Shown: positions 8,734 to 17,461 of the stretch, piece after piece
How the letters are laid out: the number at the start of each line of letters is the position of its first letter
Numbering within the stretch: position 1 is the first letter of the stretch
Source of the DNA: Pseudomonas sp. MYb118
GTDB taxonomy: Bacteria > Pseudomonadota > Gammaproteobacteria > Pseudomonadales > Pseudomonadaceae
Assembly (NCBI RefSeq): GCF_040947875.1
Contig: NZ_JBFRXN010000003.1
Span: 1,061,128 to 1,125,127, forward strand
Length of the DNA stretch: 64,000 bases
Direction of reading: 5' to 3'
Position numbers and translations under genes: made by a program
The notes under the pieces: generated by a model
The model's database searches: none
Seen by the model: only the letters and a program-made list of their open reading frames with translations
Told to the model about the DNA's origin: nothing

Positions 8734-9360
8734 CTGAGCGCCCTAAACGATTCCTACCAGCCCGCCAGTGAATTGCTGGCCAGCCTCGACGCCGACTGGG
8801 CGCGCCATGTTGCCGCCATCGGCCCCTGCCTGCATCAGCCGCACCCGGCGCGTGACCCGTATGAATCGCTGGTGCGGGCGATTGCCTACCAGCAACTGCA
8901 CGCCAAGGCCGGGGATGCGATCATCGGGCGGCTGCGGGGGTTGTTTCCCGAGGAGACCTTTCCCAGGCCCGAGCAGATCCTGGCCAGCAGTTTCGATTCA
9001 CTGCGCGGTTGCGGGTTTTCCGCGAGCAAGATCGCGACCATTCAGGGCATTGCCCAGGCGACGCTGGACGGGGTGGTGCCGGACTATGCGACGGCGTTGG
9101 CCATGGACGATGAAGCACTGATCGAACAGCTGGTCAGCCTGAAGGGTGTCGGGCGCTGGACCGTGGAAATGCTGCTGATCTACAGCCTGGAGCGCATGGA
9201 TATTCTGCCGGCCGATGATTTTGGCGTGCGCGAGGGGTATCGGCGGCTGAAGGGGTTGCAGGTACAGCCGACGCGCCGGCAGATGATCGAGATCGGGTTG
9301 GCGTGGCGACCGTATCGGACGGTGGCGGCGTGGTATTTGTGGCGGGTGCCGGGCAAATAG
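8734..9360 (+). CDS. AlkA-type DNA-3-methyladenine glycosylase, apparent CTG start
   Basis: A 208-residue base-excision enzyme of the HhH-GPD superfamily. The helix-hairpin-helix LVSLKGVGRWTVEMLLIYSL and the catalytic Asp region ILPADDFGVREG are both present. It should remove alkylated purines and is paired with ada. No ATG, GTG or TTG lies at the expected N-terminus. AAGGAA is followed eight bases later by CTG-AGC-GCC-CTA (8734), which would give MSALNDSYQPASELL. The frame is open upstream to an ATG at 8629 inside ada, and the next standard start is TTG 8773, which would drop the first 13 residues. CTG initiation is my inference. Confidence 0.85.
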   Translation: MSALNDSYQPASELLASLDADWARHVAAIGPCLHQPHPARDPYESLVRAIAYQQLHAKAGDAIIGRLRGLFPEETFPRPEQILASSFDSLRGCGFSASKIATIQGIAQATLDGVVPDYATALAMDDEALIEQLVSLKGVGRWTVEMLLIYSLERMDILPADDFGVREGYRRLKGLQVQPTRRQMIEIGLAWRPYRTVAAWYLWRVPGK

Positions 9361-9375
9361 ACCGCGTTATTGTTC

Positions 9376-9517
9376 ATCGCGGGCAAGCCCGCTCCTACAG
9401 GTACGCGGCGATCCCTGTAGGAGCGAGCTTGCTCGCGATGGTGGTTCAGGCACCGCGGGCATCCAGACAGCCCACGTTATCGTTGACGACCATCGCGAGT
9501 AAACTCGCTCCTACAAG
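9376..9517. repeat. REP palindromes (three copies)
   Basis: Three REP copies at about 9376-9402, 9414-9441 and 9491-9517 in alternating orientation. They fill the space between the convergent glycosylase and mntP genes and include a GCGGGCAAGCCCGC variant and a degenerate GCGAGTAAACTCGC variant. Confidence 0.85.
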
Positions 9518-9524
9518 GGGGCCA

Positions 9525-10094
9525 TCAAGCCGAAAGATGTTCGTACAGAATGGTCGCCCCGACAACGATCAACACCACCCCACCAACAATCTCCGCCCGC
9601 TTGCCAATCACATGGCCAATGACCCGGCCCAGCATCACGCCAATGGTCACCATGGTCATGGTCGCCAGACCAATCAGGCCCGCCGCCAGCCAGATGTTGA
9701 CGTTGACGAAGGCCAGGCCCACGCCCACTGCCAGGGCGTCGATGCTGGTGGCGAAACCGGTCACCGCCAGCAGCCAGAAACCGTGCTGTTTGGGTTTCTC
9801 CTCTTCCCCCTCCTCATCATCGGCCTTCATGCCGTTGTAGATCATGTGCAGACCCAGGAGCAGCAGCAAGGTGAAGGCGATCCAGTGGTCCCAACTGGAG
9901 ACGAACTGCGAGGCGGCCTGGCCGATCAACCAACCGACAATCGGCGTAATGGCTTCGATCACGCCAAAGATCACCCCAACGCGCAGGGCCTGGAGGAATT
10001 TCGGTTTGTGCAGACTGGAGCCCTTGCCGATGGAAGCCGCGAAGGCATCGGTGGACATGGCGAAGGCGAGGAAAACGAGAGAGGCTAGATTCAC
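9525..10094 (-). CDS. mntP: manganese exporter MntP
   Basis: A 189-residue inner-membrane Mn2+ efflux pump, the usual size (E. coli 188). Six hydrophobic helices are visible in two related triplets, with the paired acidic motifs [14 protein letters not shown] and [11 protein letters not shown] that define the family. A cytosolic acidic loop ([12 protein letters not shown]) links the halves. The start is GTG 10094, giving (M)[20 protein letters not shown] as in other MntPs; the open frame continues upstream through riboswitch sequence and should not be used. A yybP-ykoY RNA element lies just upstream, which independently supports manganese control. Confidence 0.93.
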   Translation of the reverse strand: MNLASLVFLAFAMSTDAFAASIGKGSSLHKPKFLQALRVGVIFGVIEAITPIVGWLIGQAASQFVSSWDHWIAFTLLLLLGLHMIYNGMKADDEEGEEEKPKQHGFWLLAVTGFATSIDALAVGVGLAFVNVNIWLAAGLIGLATMTMVTIGVMLGRVIGHVIGKRAEIVGGVVLIVVGATILYEHLSA

Positions 10095-10154
10095 ACCGAT
10101 CGATCCGGTCGGGCTTGAGTCCACGACACACCCGCGCGCCCGACTTCGGCACAG

Positions 10155-10265
10155 GTATGTCGATGGTCTCACCAACCAGAAGGTGCCCGTACCACGGCAG
10201 GTTGCCGAGAATGTTGATACGGGCGCTTGCGCAGACGCGCAAACAGGTTACTCCCCAAAGAGGTT
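10155..10265 (-). ncRNA. yybP-ykoY (Mn2+) riboswitch in the mntP leader
   Basis: Read on the minus strand, the leader holds the hallmark pieces in the right order: GGGGAGTAACC (10256-10246), a variable stem, TCAACATTCTCGG near the middle (compare the conserved CAACATAC segment), and GGTTGGTGAGACC closing the motif (GAGACC at 10170-10165). The element ends about 70 bases before GTG 10094. Family knowledge: this RNA binds Mn2+ and raises expression of exporters such as MntP. The boundaries are approximate because I could not fold the RNA. Confidence 0.82.
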
Positions 10266-10305
10266 CGGAAGCATAACCGAAGGTTTGTGAAAAATGCATG
10301 AAAGG

Positions 10306-10384
10306 CATCGCGAGCAGGCTCGCTCCCACATTGGATGTTCAGCGCTCACAAATCCCCTGTAGGAGCGAGCTTGCTCGCGATGAG
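10306..10384. repeat. REP doublet
   Basis: Two REP copies in inverted orientation (10306-10331 and 10358-10384), a REPIN-like pair between the mntP leader and the GFA-family gene. Confidence 0.85.
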
Positions 10385-10449
10385 GCCAGCAGCCCACCAC
10401 AAACCTTCTAGGCTAAACCCACCACCCACTTACCCCATGGAGCACCCCC

Positions 10450-10938
10450 ATGCACCTGGAAGGTTCCTGCCACTGCGGCGCCGTCACATTCAGCCTCACC
10501 AGCGCCCACCCCTACCCTTACCAACGCTGCTACTGCTCGATCTGCCGCAAGACCCAGGGCAGCGGCGGTCACGCGATCAACCTCGGCGGCGATGCCGCGA
10601 CCCTCAAGGTGCGCGGACGCAAACACATCACCATCTATCACGCCCGCCTCAAGGAAGCAGGCGCCAAGCGCGCCCACAGCAGCAGCGCCGAGCGGCACTT
10701 TTGCAGCGTCTGCGGCAGCGGCCTGTGGCTGTTCAGCCCCGAATGGCCGGAGCTGATCCACCCTTTCGCCTCGGCCATCGACACCCCGCTGCCGGTGCCG
10801 CCGGAACACACCCACCTGATGCTCGGCTCGAAAGCGTCCTGGGTCGAAGTCCAGGCGCAGCCCGGGGACAAGCAGTTCGACGTCTACCCCGAAGAGTCCA
10901 TCGCCCAGTGGCATGAACGCTTGGGTTTGAGCCGCTGA
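10450..10938 (+). CDS. GFA/CENP-V family zinc protein
   Basis: A 162-residue protein with the zinc-binding pattern of the glutathione-dependent formaldehyde-activating (GFA) family: GSCHCGAV at the N-terminus, RCYCSICRKTQGSG, and HFCSVCGSGLW in the middle. The fold is a beta sandwich with two Zn sites. Despite the family name most members have no proven substrate, so a role in formaldehyde metabolism is only a possibility. It sits alone between a REP doublet and the TonB receptor gene and is probably monocistronic. Confidence 0.85.
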   Translation: MHLEGSCHCGAVTFSLTSAHPYPYQRCYCSICRKTQGSGGHAINLGGDAATLKVRGRKHITIYHARLKEAGAKRAHSSSAERHFCSVCGSGLWLFSPEWPELIHPFASAIDTPLPVPPEHTHLMLGSKASWVEVQAQPGDKQFDVYPEESIAQWHERLGLSR

Positions 10939-11034
10939 AAGAATTTTTCACCCGGCAGTTCCCCTTTGCCTTTTTCGTTCGGTTAACCCCTCAGAAACAT
11001 TCATTTCCGAACGATCAGATACAAAGGGACTTCC

Positions 11035-13284
11035 ATGTCGCACCATCTCGCTGCGCGCTTGCGCTTTGCCCTGCGCCCGCTGGCGCTGGCCCTTCCGGCT
11101 GCCCTGCTGAGCCTTGCCACCACCGCCCATGCGGCGCAAACCACCGACGGCAAAACCACCGCCAAGGAAGACGGCGCCCTGCAATTGGGTGCCACCAACA
11201 TTTCCGCCCAGGCCCTGGGCGCGACCACCGAGGGTACGCATTCCTACACCACCGGTTCGACGTCCTCGGCCACCGGCCTGGCCTTGTCGCCACGCGAGAC
11301 GCCGCAATCGGTCACCGTGGTCACCCGCCAGCAGATGGACGACCAGGGCGTGCAAAGTGTCAGCGACGCCCTGCGCAACACCCCCGGCGTCTCGACGCAG
11401 AAGTACGACAGCGACCGCACCGAATTTTCCGCCCGTGGTTTTGCCATCACCAACTTCCAGTACGACGGCGTCAACCAGCCATACGACGGCGTCTACGGCG
11501 AAAACCCGAACAATGGCGACGACGCCGCCAGCCTCGACCGCATCGAAGTGATCAAGGGCGCCACCGGCCTGCTGACCGGTTCGGGCGACCCGTCCGCCAC
11601 GGTCAACCTGATCCGCAAGAAGCCGACCAAGGAATTCAAGGCTTCGCTGAGCGGTACCGTGGGTTCCTGGGACAACTACCGCACCACCGGTGACGTTTCC
11701 GGTTCGCTCAATGACACCGGCAGCGTACGTGGCCGTTTCGTCGGTTCGTACCAGGACAAGAATTCCTACATTGATCACTACAGCCAGAAAAAGGACATGT
11801 ACTACGGCATCCTCGAAGCCGACCTGACCGACGACACCCTGCTGACCTTCGGCATCGACAAGTCCAGCGCCACCCCGCGCGGCAGCTCCTGGACCGGCAA
11901 CACCGTGTACTTTGCCGACGGCGGTCGCACCGATTTCCCGCGTAGCTTCAACCCTGGCGCCGACTGGAGTCGGCGTGATTTCGACACCGTGACCTACTTC
12001 TCGTCGCTGGAGCAGGCGCTGGCCAACGACTGGAAACTCAAGGTCAGCCTGAACCAGAAGACCACCGACCACGACACGCGCCTGGCTTCGGCCAGCGGTG
12101 GCGCCCCTGACCGCGCTACCGGTGAAGGCATGTTTCTGTACTGGGGTCGCTGGGAAGGTCATAGGGTGCAGAACACCGCGGACGTGAACGTCTCCGGCCC
12201 GTTTACCCTGGGCGGTCGCGAGCACGAACTGACGGCCGGCTTCATGACCTCGCATTCGCGCCAGACCGGTGCGACGTTCGACAGCGTGATCCCGGGCGCC
12301 GGGAGCGTGCCGGGCAGTATCTATGACTGGAAAGGCAACCTGCCGGAACAGGACTTCCCGAAAAACGGCAAGTACGAGCGCACCACCAGCCAGAACGGCG
12401 CCTACCTGGCCACGCGCCTGCGCCCGACCGATGATCTGTCGCTGATCCTCGGCACCCGCGTCAGTACCTTCAAGTACAACGAGGACTACAACTACTACCC
12501 CGGCGCCGGCCAGACCGACACCCACGCCAGCTACAAGGAACACGGCGTGGTCACGCCTTACGCCGGGGTGGTGTATGACCTGAACGACACTTACTCGGTC
12601 TACGCCAGCTACACCAACATCTACCAGCCGCAGACCTACAAGGACGCGGCGGGCTCGACGCTCAAGCCGGTTGAAGGCGACAGCTACGAAACCGGCCTGA
12701 AAGCGGCTTATCTGGACGGCAAACTCAACGCCAGCCTGGCCTACTTCCAGATCGAGCAGGAAAACATCGCCCAGTACGTCACCACCGACGGCACCGGGCA
12801 GGACGTGTACGAAGCCATCCCGGGCGCCAGGACCAAAGGCATCGAACTGGAACTGGCCGGCGAGCTGGCCGATGGCTGGAACCTGTCCGCCGGCTACACC
12901 TATGCCCGCACCCGCGACAAGCAGGAGCAACGCATCTATGGCTACCCGCTGGCCACCACCAAGCCGGAACACCTGGTGCGCACCTTCACCACTTACCGTT
13001 TGCCCGGCGCGCTGGACAAGGTCACCGTCGGTGGCGGCATCAGTTGGCAAAGCGCCTTCTATGGCCAGAGCAGCAGCCCGGTCGAAGGCGCCACCTCCCT
13101 CAAACAGGGCGGCTACACCCTCGTGGACCTGATGACCCGCTACCAGTACAACGAGCACCTGAGCTTCACGGCCAACGCCAACAACGTGTTCGACAAGAAG
13201 TACCTGACCGGGTTGGGCAACTTCGGGACGACCTTCTATGGCGAGCCGCGTAACCTGATGCTGACGACGCGCTGGGATTTCTGA
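11035..13284 (+). CDS. TonB-dependent siderophore receptor (FhuE-like)
   Basis: A 749-residue outer-membrane receptor. A signal peptide (ALALPAALLSLATTAHA) is followed by a plug domain (SPRETPQSVTVVTRQQMDDQG, then DRIEVIKGATGLLTGSGDPSATVNLIRKKPT) and a 22-strand barrel ending ...NLMLTTRWDF with a terminal Phe, as usual. The plug and strand wording is closest to ferric-coprogen/rhodotorulate and ferric-pyoverdine receptors. No extra N-terminal signalling domain is evident and there is no adjacent sigma/anti-sigma pair, so it is probably a plain transporter for an exogenous siderophore. I cannot name the ligand. AAAGGGACTTCC precedes the ATG. Confidence 0.92.
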   Translation: MSHHLAARLRFALRPLALALPAALLSLATTAHAAQTTDGKTTAKEDGALQLGATNISAQALGATTEGTHSYTTGSTSSATGLALSPRETPQSVTVVTRQQMDDQGVQSVSDALRNTPGVSTQKYDSDRTEFSARGFAITNFQYDGVNQPYDGVYGENPNNGDDAASLDRIEVIKGATGLLTGSGDPSATVNLIRKKPTKEFKASLSGTVGSWDNYRTTGDVSGSLNDTGSVRGRFVGSYQDKNSYIDHYSQKKDMYYGILEADLTDDTLLTFGIDKSSATPRGSSWTGNTVYFADGGRTDFPRSFNPGADWSRRDFDTVTYFSSLEQALANDWKLKVSLNQKTTDHDTRLASASGGAPDRATGEGMFLYWGRWEGHRVQNTADVNVSGPFTLGGREHELTAGFMTSHSRQTGATFDSVIPGAGSVPGSIYDWKGNLPEQDFPKNGKYERTTSQNGAYLATRLRPTDDLSLILGTRVSTFKYNEDYNYYPGAGQTDTHASYKEHGVVTPYAGVVYDLNDTYSVYASYTNIYQPQTYKDAAGSTLKPVEGDSYETGLKAAYLDGKLNASLAYFQIEQENIAQYVTTDGTGQDVYEAIPGARTKGIELELAGELADGWNLSAGYTYARTRDKQEQRIYGYPLATTKPEHLVRTFTTYRLPGALDKVTVGGGISWQSAFYGQSSSPVEGATSLKQGGYTLVDLMTRYQYNEHLSFTANANNVFDKKYLTGLGNFGTTFYGEPRNLMLTTRWDF

Positions 13285-13307
13285 TCTGGAGGGAGGCGAT
13301 GCCTCCC

Positions 13308-13384
13308 TATCGCGAGCAGGCTCGCTCCCACAATGGATCTTCAGCGTTGATGCGATCCCTGTGGGAGCGAGCCTGCTCGCGATA
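13308..13384. repeat. REP doublet
   Basis: Inverted pair of REP copies (about 13308-13333 and 13358-13384). The remaining bases to 13550 show no gene. Confidence 0.85.
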
Positions 13385-13550
13385 ACGCCCGCAAAAACAA
13401 CGAAGATCTACCAGCCATAAATCCCTCGCAAAACATTGACACCATTCCAACTTTCATAAACTTGCAGCGGCCAATTCAGGACCCTATTGTCCGACTTGCA
13501 ACCACACTTACGACTGCAACTTAACAACTTGCAAACACCATGGAATGGTC

Positions 13551-14786
13551 ATGAAAAAAGAATATCTATTAATACCCCTCATCACACTGACCCTGTCAGC
13601 TACCGTGCACGCCAAAGACCTCGGCGAAGGCCTGGCCAACGAGTCCGACGCCGTGCTGCTGAAGAACGCCGACAACCGCTACAAACACTGGAACGGCGTG
13701 GGCAAAATGTTCCTCGATGACGTGCCCGGCTGCACCGCAAGCCTGCTGGACACCCGCGACTACGCCAACCGCGCAACAGGGCCGGCCTATTTATTGACAG
13801 CGGCCCATTGCATTCCCGGCGTCAGTGGTCCGAAGCCTTCAGGCCAATATAAAGAGTCGGTCAAATTCAACTACTTCAACGACACTTACAGCACGTCGAA
13901 AAGTTATGCGATAAAGTCCGCCGTCTGGCAGGACTACGACAATAGCGACATCGCACTCTATGAACTTGAAGTGCCATTGGCCACTTTGATTGCCGACGGA
14001 ATTACGCCCTTGCGCCTCGCCTCGCAATGGGCAGAAGTGTCCACGGACGTGTTGATCGTCAACGCACCGGAACACCTGCCCGACTCAGGGCTGCGCCTGG
14101 CGGCCTGCGCCCAGCAATACACCTCGGCCGACCTGGTGGAAGGCGATCGCGTCTATGTCGGCGCGCTGAAAAACCGCTGCAGGCAAGTGCTGCCAGGATC
14201 GTCCGGAAGCCCCGTCCTCGACCGCCTGAGCGGCCAGATTCTTGCCGTCGTCGCGACGAGCACTGGCGGCGCTTCCGTTGAAAACCGCTGCGACAACAAT
14301 GCACCGTGCGAAGCTCGCAACGGCAAGATCAAATGGTTCGCCGATACCCATTACAGCCACCCTGCGGACTATCTGGCGGGCTGCTTCAGGAAGGGTGCTT
14401 TTACCAAAGTCGCCAATGCCTGCACGGCTGGATATGGATTTCCAATTGCGCACCTGGAGTATTTCCCCACCCAATACCTGGTCATGCCGGCGTCAGCCAC
14501 CGATCCCGCTCCAACGATCAGCACGGAGTTTCTGGTGAGAACACCGTACTATCGTTACAAAACCGCCCGGGAAGCCAGGGACTGCTGGTCATCCCGTCAA
14601 TACAGTGGTGTGATCAGCGCCAACAAGACGGTACTCGATGCGCCTGTCGCCCGTGATCCCGGCATGCATTACCTGTGCGTGGTCGGCGTGAAATCCGTCA
14701 ACCAGAAGCCGGACGCCGCCTTGATGAAAAGCGCCTGGATCACCCCGGCGCAACTGGTAGAAAGAACGCCAGTCACCCTGCCCTGA
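13551..14786 (+). CDS. secreted trypsin-like serine protease
   Basis: A 411-residue exported protease. The signal peptide is MKKEYLLIPLITLTLSATVHA. The chymotrypsin-fold triad is readable: His86 in LLTAAHC, Asp133 in NSDIALYEL, Ser218 in PGSSGSPVL. Several cysteines (GCTAS, AHCI, AACAQ, NRCRQ, RCDNNAPC) suggest disulfides in the extracellular space. Residues about 260-411 form a C-terminal extension that I do not recognise (FADTHYSHPADYLAGC ... YYRYKTAREARDCW). ATG 13551 is preferred to 13545 because GGA lies six bases upstream. AT-richness around the start and the isolated position are mildly unlike the neighbours. Confidence 0.88.
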   Translation: MKKEYLLIPLITLTLSATVHAKDLGEGLANESDAVLLKNADNRYKHWNGVGKMFLDDVPGCTASLLDTRDYANRATGPAYLLTAAHCIPGVSGPKPSGQYKESVKFNYFNDTYSTSKSYAIKSAVWQDYDNSDIALYELEVPLATLIADGITPLRLASQWAEVSTDVLIVNAPEHLPDSGLRLAACAQQYTSADLVEGDRVYVGALKNRCRQVLPGSSGSPVLDRLSGQILAVVATSTGGASVENRCDNNAPCEARNGKIKWFADTHYSHPADYLAGCFRKGAFTKVANACTAGYGFPIAHLEYFPTQYLVMPASATDPAPTISTEFLVRTPYYRYKTAREARDCWSSRQYSGVISANKTVLDAPVARDPGMHYLCVVGVKSVNQKPDAALMKSAWITPAQLVERTPVTLP

Positions 14787-14812
14787 TCATTGTGGCACTG
14801 GGGACGTGCCGG

Positions 14813-15436
14813 TCAGTTGATGGCCGGCACACCGCTGTGGAAGCGAAACTCCACGTCCGGGGATTCGATCAGCTCCTGTTCGGCCGTCCGCACCCGCTCG
14901 ATCACCTGGGCAATATCCTTGGCGTCACCGTACTGATAAGCCAGTTTCAGGTAACCCTGGAAATGCCGGGCCTCGCTCTTGAGCAGGCCGAAGTAGAACT
15001 TGCCCAGTTCTTCATCCAGGTACGGCACCAGCGCCTCGAAACGCTCGCAACTGCGGGCCTCGATGAACGCGCCGACCACCAGGGTATCCACCAGTTTGAC
15101 CGGTTCATGGCTGCGCACCACTTTGCGCAGCCCCGAGGCATAGCGCCCGGCGGACAGCTGGCGCAGTTCGATCTTGCGCTTTTTCATCAGGCGCATGACC
15201 TGTTCGTGGTGCACCAATTCTTCCCTCGCCAGGCGCGACATCATGTTGATAAGGTCAACGTGGGAGTGATACTTGGCAATCAGGCTCAATGCGGTGCTGG
15301 CAGCCTTGAATTCGCAGTTCTTGTGGTCGATCAGCAGCGTTTCCTGATCGGCCAGCGCGGCCTGGACCCAGCCGTCGGGGGTGCGGCAGCCAAGGAACTC
15401 GTGAATTTCGGGAAGGATCATGGGGCTCACGGACAT
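14813..15436 (-). CDS. miaE: tRNA-(ms2io6A37) hydroxylase MiaE
   Basis: A 207-residue non-haem diiron monooxygenase that hydroxylates 2-methylthio-N6-isopentenyl-A37 of tRNAs. The carboxylate-histidine iron ligands sit in helical motifs HKNCEFKAASTA, REELVHHEQVMRLM, GAFIEARSCERF and SEARHFQGYLKL. Length and order match Pseudomonas MiaE. The start at 15436 (MSVSPMILPEIHEFL) could also be ATG 15421. It converges on the protease gene with 26 bases between the stops and is divergent from the stress-protein gene. Confidence 0.93.
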   Translation of the reverse strand: MSVSPMILPEIHEFLGCRTPDGWVQAALADQETLLIDHKNCEFKAASTALSLIAKYHSHVDLINMMSRLAREELVHHEQVMRLMKKRKIELRQLSAGRYASGLRKVVRSHEPVKLVDTLVVGAFIEARSCERFEALVPYLDEELGKFYFGLLKSEARHFQGYLKLAYQYGDAKDIAQVIERVRTAEQELIESPDVEFRFHSGVPAIN

Positions 15437-15581
15437 AAGTGGTTCAATCGAAGGGCGCCGATTATACCGGCCCGCCCGCAGACCACCAGCCGTGACCGTT
15501 GATATGCATCAAGTCCCGGGTGCGCGGCCAGCAACTATAGTTGTGCAACGTTGTGCTTTTTACTTTCTGGAGAGGCCGATC

Positions 15582-16445
15582 ATGCAAGCCATACGCAGCA
15601 TTCTGGTGGTCATCGAACCTGAACACGCGGAAAGCCTGGCGCTCAAACGGGCCAAATTGATTGCCGGCGTGACCCAGGCCCATTTGCATCTGCTGGTCTG
15701 TGATCGCAAGCATGATCACAGCGCCATGCTCAGTGTGCTCAAGACCGCGCTGCTGGCGGACGGCTACAGCGTCACCACCGAACAGGCCTGGAACGAGAGC
15801 CTGCACGAAACCATCGTCGATGTGCAGCAAGCCGAAGGCTGCGGGCTGGTGATCAAGCAGCATTTCCCCGACAGTTCGCTGAAAAAGGCCCTGCTGACCC
15901 CGGCGGACTGGAAACTGCTGCGCTACTGCCCGACCCCGGTACTGCTGGTGAAAACCGCGAAACCCTGGACCGGCGGCGTCATCCTCGCGGCGATCGACGT
16001 CGGCAACCTGGACGGCGAACACCGTAACCTGCACGCCACCATCGTCGATCACGGCTTCGACATCGCCAGCCTGGCCAAGGCCAGTCTGCATGTGATCAGT
16101 GCCCACCCTTCGCCGATGCTGTCAGCGGCCGACCCGTCGATGCAATTGAGCCAGACCATCGAAGCGCGCTATCGCGAACAGTGCAAGGCGTTCCAGGCCG
16201 AGTTCGACATCGACGACGCGCACCTGCACATCGAGGAAGGCCCGGCGGATGTGCTGATCCCCTACACCGCGCACAAACTGAACGCCGCCGTGACGGTGAT
16301 CGGCACCGTGGCGCGCTCGGGGTTGTCCGGAGCGTTGATCGGTAATACGGCGGAAGTGGTGCTCGATGCGCTGGAAAGCGATGTGCTGGTGCTAAAGCCG
16401 CTGGATGTCATGGACCATCTGGAGGAGATGGTGGCGCAGCATTGA
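15582..16445 (+). CDS. tandem-domain universal stress protein
   Basis: A 287-residue cytosolic protein with two UspA folds, one from residue 1 (MQAIRSILVVIEPEHAESLALKRAKLIAGV) and one from about 145 (GGVILAAIDVGNLDGEHRNLHATIV), ending with the ATP-loop-like VIGTVARSGLSGALIGNTAEVVLD. This is the UspE-like two-domain form. TGGAGAGG lies shortly before ATG 15582; the longer open frame starting at 15420 overlaps the miaE start and is not needed. The following DUF1289 gene and acnB keep an arrangement I associate with Pseudomonas chromosomes. Confidence 0.9.
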   Translation: MQAIRSILVVIEPEHAESLALKRAKLIAGVTQAHLHLLVCDRKHDHSAMLSVLKTALLADGYSVTTEQAWNESLHETIVDVQQAEGCGLVIKQHFPDSSLKKALLTPADWKLLRYCPTPVLLVKTAKPWTGGVILAAIDVGNLDGEHRNLHATIVDHGFDIASLAKASLHVISAHPSPMLSAADPSMQLSQTIEARYREQCKAFQAEFDIDDAHLHIEEGPADVLIPYTAHKLNAAVTVIGTVARSGLSGALIGNTAEVVLDALESDVLVLKPLDVMDHLEEMVAQH

Positions 16446-16466
16446 TATCAGGCCTGTCGCCCTACC

Positions 16467-16576
16467 CCTGTAGGAGCGAGCTTGTCGAGGCGTCGAACCG
16501 TCGCGATGGCGCCCTGTCAGCCAGCCGAGATGCCAGCTGTGCCGGCCTCATCGCGAGCAAGCTCGCTCCTACAGGA
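16467..16576. repeat. REP pair, one copy interrupted
   Basis: A normal REP copy at 16550-16576 and a broken one at 16467-16509 in which the palindrome GCGAGCTTG-TCGCGATGG is split by about 15 extra bases (TCGAGGCGTCGAACCG). The pair sits between the convergent stress-protein and DUF1289 genes. Confidence 0.8.
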
Positions 16577-16583
16577 GGTCTTT

Positions 16584-17054
16584 TCAGCTGCCTAGGGCAT
16601 CCTTGAGAAACCCCGGCGCTATGTAGCGCTGGTAATGCGCCTCGGAGAGCAAAAAGAACTCCCGATCAATCGCATCCCGCAGTTCCGGCAGGTTCCAGTC
16701 ACGGAATTCCGGCAGCAACACCATCCCGTAGGCCTCAAGGTTGGTGATCACCCGCGCCCCGCGGGCGATCAACTGGTAGGCCCAGCAATATTCCGACTGG
16801 TGCGGTACGAAGCGGATCTTGCGCTGTTCCAGTTGCCGGCGCAGTTGATCCTTGTCAAAAACCTCGACCTTGGCGGCCATCACCAGCGACAGCAGCTGCT
16901 CCAGGCGCAACCACACCGCGCGTTTTTCCTCCTCGTTGTAACCGTTCCAGTTGATCACTTCATGGTGGAAACGCTTGCAGCCACGACAGACCAGATCACC
17001 GTAAACAGTGGAGCAAAGGCCGACGCAGGGGGTCTTGATGGTCTGATTGGGCAT
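16584..17054 (-). CDS. DUF1289 domain protein
   Basis: A 156-residue protein opening with the cysteine pattern of DUF1289: PCVGLCSTVYGDLVCRGCKRFHHEVINW (four Cys spaced as a likely metal or Fe-S site), then NEEEKRAVWLRLEQLL. The C-terminal 90 residues (KDQLRRQLEQRKIRFVPHQSEYCWAYQLIARG) form an extension found in Pseudomonas homologues. Function is unknown. It is transcribed divergently from acnB with a long structured spacer between them. Confidence 0.85.
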   Translation of the reverse strand: MPNQTIKTPCVGLCSTVYGDLVCRGCKRFHHEVINWNGYNEEEKRAVWLRLEQLLSLVMAAKVEVFDKDQLRRQLEQRKIRFVPHQSEYCWAYQLIARGARVITNLEAYGMVLLPEFRDWNLPELRDAIDREFFLLSEAHYQRYIAPGFLKDALGS

Positions 17055-17202
17055 AGGTCAACAAAGCATGAGGCAGCAGGACAGGCGGGCATGTTAGCCC
17101 TTTGTCTAACATTCATCACCCCTCAAAGTTCAGGGTCGAACTTACCTTTAATTTTTTTTTGCCGTAGAATCAGCCTGCCTTTTTAGGCGCCAATGTCCGT
17201 AA

Positions 17203-17340
17203 GAAGCTGTTTTCAAAGCGTCACGAGCACAGTCGTTCCTTCAGAGCGGTGTTGGCGAAGGGTTTTTCCAGCGGGGAAAAGCCCAACGCCAACCCTCATC
17301 AGCTCCCGTTCTGCAGGCGTAAAACTTTGAAAGCAGCTTC
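17203..17340 (+). other. structured leader upstream of acnB
   Basis: Two nested inverted repeats lie in the roughly 400-base gap before acnB. The outer arms GAAGCTGTTTTCAAAG (17203-17218) and CTTTGAAAGCAGCTTC (17325-17340) pair over 16 positions with one G-U. Inside them GTTGGCG...GGGTTTTTCC (17251-17269) pairs with GGGAAAAGCCC..CGCCAAC (17273-17293) around an AGCG loop. As RNA on the plus strand this would be a leader or small RNA. I do not recognise it as a known family. Confidence 0.55.
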
Positions 17341-17461
17341 TGTAAGGAATTGTCGGTAATTCTGGCTAAGTGGCTCACAACGCCATGCAGCGCATGAGTA
17401 CGGCAATTTCGGGATGAGCGTCCCGGACACCCATTTGGGACCACTGATGAGGGTAATAACT

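Noticed and set aside
9817..10329. Minus-strand frame through the mntP leader
   Set aside because: It translates riboswitch sequence and REP sequence and overlaps mntP in another frame.
10948..13158. 736-codon minus-strand frame across the TonB receptor
   Set aside because: Antisense shadow of a receptor with intact plug, barrel and signal peptide.
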